DNA of 32,615 nt from Azospirillaceae bacterium (GTDB lineage: Bacteria; Pseudomonadota; Alphaproteobacteria; Azospirillales; Azospirillaceae): NCBI GenBank assembly GCA_028281465.1, contig JANQJV010000179.1, positions 1 to 32,615 of the forward strand. The letters run 5' to 3'. Below are positions 31,618-32,615 of this stretch, one piece after another. The position numbers and the translations under genes are program-made. Under the pieces are notes generated by a model. It was not told the DNA's origin. It did not search any database and saw nothing but the letters and a program-made list of their open reading frames with translations. Position 1 is the first letter of the stretch. Every line of letters starts with the position of its first letter.

Positions 31618-32055
31618 TCACGCCATGATCTCGGCCAATTCGCGTTTGCGCGCCAAATCCCGCTCCAGGCTGATCAAATCGATTGCCATGGCATCGCGAA
31701 TCGACACGATGCCGACCGGCCGCCCGTCGTCGACCACCGGCAGATGTCGGAACCCGCCCTCGTTCATAACATGCAGAGCATTGATGAGCGGTCGATCCTT
31801 GGAAATGGTGACCGGATTTGCCGTCATCACCTGTTCCACCAGCACCGTGTCCGGGTCGAGACCGGCGGCCATGACCCGGTAGACGGCATCACGCTCCGTG
31901 AAAATGCCGAGCAGCCGGTCGTCGTCGCCAACCACCAGCACCGAGCCGACCGTGTGCGCCTTCATGGTATCGGCACACGCACGCACCGTGGACGTGGCCG
32001 GCACAGACACCACGGTCTGTTCATGGATGATTTGCTGGATCGGTCTTTCCGGCAT
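31618..32055 (-). CDS. Two-CBS-domain protein
   Basis: A 145-residue protein made almost wholly of a CBS pair (Bateman module). CBS1 spans about residues 8-65 (VSVPATSTVRACADTMKAHTVGSVLVV and RLLGIFTERDAVYRVM) and CBS2 about 75-130 (VMTANPVTISKDRPLINALHVMNEGGFRHLPVV and GRPVGIVSIRDAM). Each ends with the GIxTERD/GIVSIRD motif that binds adenosine nucleotides. Stand-alone CBS pairs act as energy-state sensors or regulate partners, but the partner is not identified here. GGGGAGGG lies about eleven bases before the ATG at 32055. The C-terminal helix is charged (LISLERDLARKRELAEIMA). Confidence 0.92.
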   Translation of the reverse strand: MPERPIQQIIHEQTVVSVPATSTVRACADTMKAHTVGSVLVVGDDDRLLGIFTERDAVYRVMAAGLDPDTVLVEQVMTANPVTISKDRPLINALHVMNEGGFRHLPVVDDGRPVGIVSIRDAMAIDLISLERDLARKRELAEIMA

Positions 32056-32615
32056 GGCGCGATTCGCCCTCCCCGTCCCTGGCGCCAGATTTTCCAATGG
32101 CGCCGAGTTACACTTGCAACTAGTAAGCAAGCTCCGGGCCAGAAAGGCAAGGATTATGAGCCGATTGTGCACTGCAGCTATGCAGGCTGACAAATCCCCG
32201 CCCCTGTTCCACCGCCCCGGCAGTAAAGGAACGCCGGGGGCGGGTCCCTCCGCCACCAGCGTTCTATTAACACCTCGGCTGATGCCGCACGCAAGTGCGG
32301 ATCAAGCCGTCTTCAGCCGGAGGCAGCGGCCGTCGGCAACGGTGACCAGCATCCAGAGCGGCGGGGCGACGATGCGCACGCCTTGCACGGCCAGCTTTTC
32401 CATGCTGTAGGACCAGGTCGGTCGACGGGTCTCATAACCAACGGCGAAACAATGATCCGATCCTCGGGTCGCCCTGTTTCGGAGCGCCGGCATCCTTGCC
32501 GGCTGGACCGCCGGCTTCCAGCCGGCCCGGACCACGCCCAGCAGCCGGCCGCCAAGATGGCGGCGGACCAGCGGGCAGGGATGCAAGCGACGCGAATGCC
32601 ACGACAAGGCCGCCG
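32056..32615. other. Non-coding region to the window end, with palindromic repeats
   Basis: About 560 bases without a supported gene. Contents: a C/G-rich stretch (32190-32245) with possible CCCCGCCC/GGGCGGG pairing, a perfect hairpin CCGCAC-GCAA-GTGCGG (32285-32300), a 33-codon minus-strand frame at 32302-32403 (MEKLAVQGVRIVAPPLWMLV) that could be a tiny gene or the end of a larger one but has no support, and a cluster of GC palindromes from 32486 on. The frame 32302-32607 on the minus strand translates these repeats and is not called. Confidence 0.55.
32486..32580. repeat. Cluster of REP-like palindromes
   Basis: Consecutive dyads: GCCGGC-ATCCTT-GCCGGC (32486-32503), GGCTGGA...TCCAGCC (32501-32523) with internal GCCGGC units, and GCCGCCA-AGA-TGGCGGC (32548-32564). 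The wording (CCGGCAAGGATGCCGG on the minus strand, followed by CCAAGATGGCGG) is of the kind found as dispersed extragenic palindromes in many bacterial genomes. Confidence 0.75.

Overview
The window looks like a chromosomal segment of a GC-rich alphaproteobacterium, most plausibly Rhodospirillales or a near relative. The clearest clue is the SOS operator in front of imuA, which has the alphaproteobacterial form GTTC-N7-GTTC. A bioMNY-type ECF biotin importer and a ribbon-helix-helix gene directly behind fumC agree with this, but genus and species cannot be read from the sequence. No rRNA, tRNA, CRISPR array, transposase or prophage gene was found.

Layout. (1) 346-3617, + strand: a four-gene zinc-type transport operon (DUF3299 protein, His-rich ZrgA, MacB/LolD-type ATPase, FtsX-type permease) behind a near-consensus Zur box; it reads less GC-rich than the rest. 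(2) 4110-6890, +: fumC, then an RHH protein overlapping a histone-deacetylase-fold amidohydrolase. (3) 6806-10145, -: a LexA-controlled imuA followed by a large HAD/Rossmann-type protein; the usual partners imuB and dnaE2 are absent. (4) 10431-18066, +: an unrecognised helical protein, pgi, mutL, a membrane PAS histidine kinase with a degenerate LOV-like domain, and a single-domain response regulator. (5) 18096-24169, -: an M23-like peptidase, an unusual thiolase without its second catalytic cysteine, an enoyl-thioester-reductase-like MDR enzyme, bioY, bioN, bioM and a small membrane protein; bioM-bioN-bioY-MDR-thiolase are packed like one operon. (6) 24422-25600, +: a secreted Sel1-repeat protein. 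(7) 25622-30955: an envelope ABC locus (ATPase, FtsX permease, LolA-like periplasmic protein, beta-barrel outer-membrane protein) divergent from a TetR regulator, with GTACC-N4-GGTAC palindromes between them. (8) 31087-32055, -: a small lipoprotein and a two-CBS-domain protein, then non-coding sequence with palindromic repeats to the window end.

The best candidate for an under-described system is locus 7: a self-contained, TetR-controlled set that offers an inner-membrane ABC extractor, a periplasmic LolA-like carrier and an outer-membrane barrel, as expected for a trans-envelope lipid or lipoprotein route. Other points worth attention are the LexA-imuA-HAD arrangement, the cysteine-less LOV-like kinase, and the thiolase whose CxG motif has become GIG next to a biotin importer.
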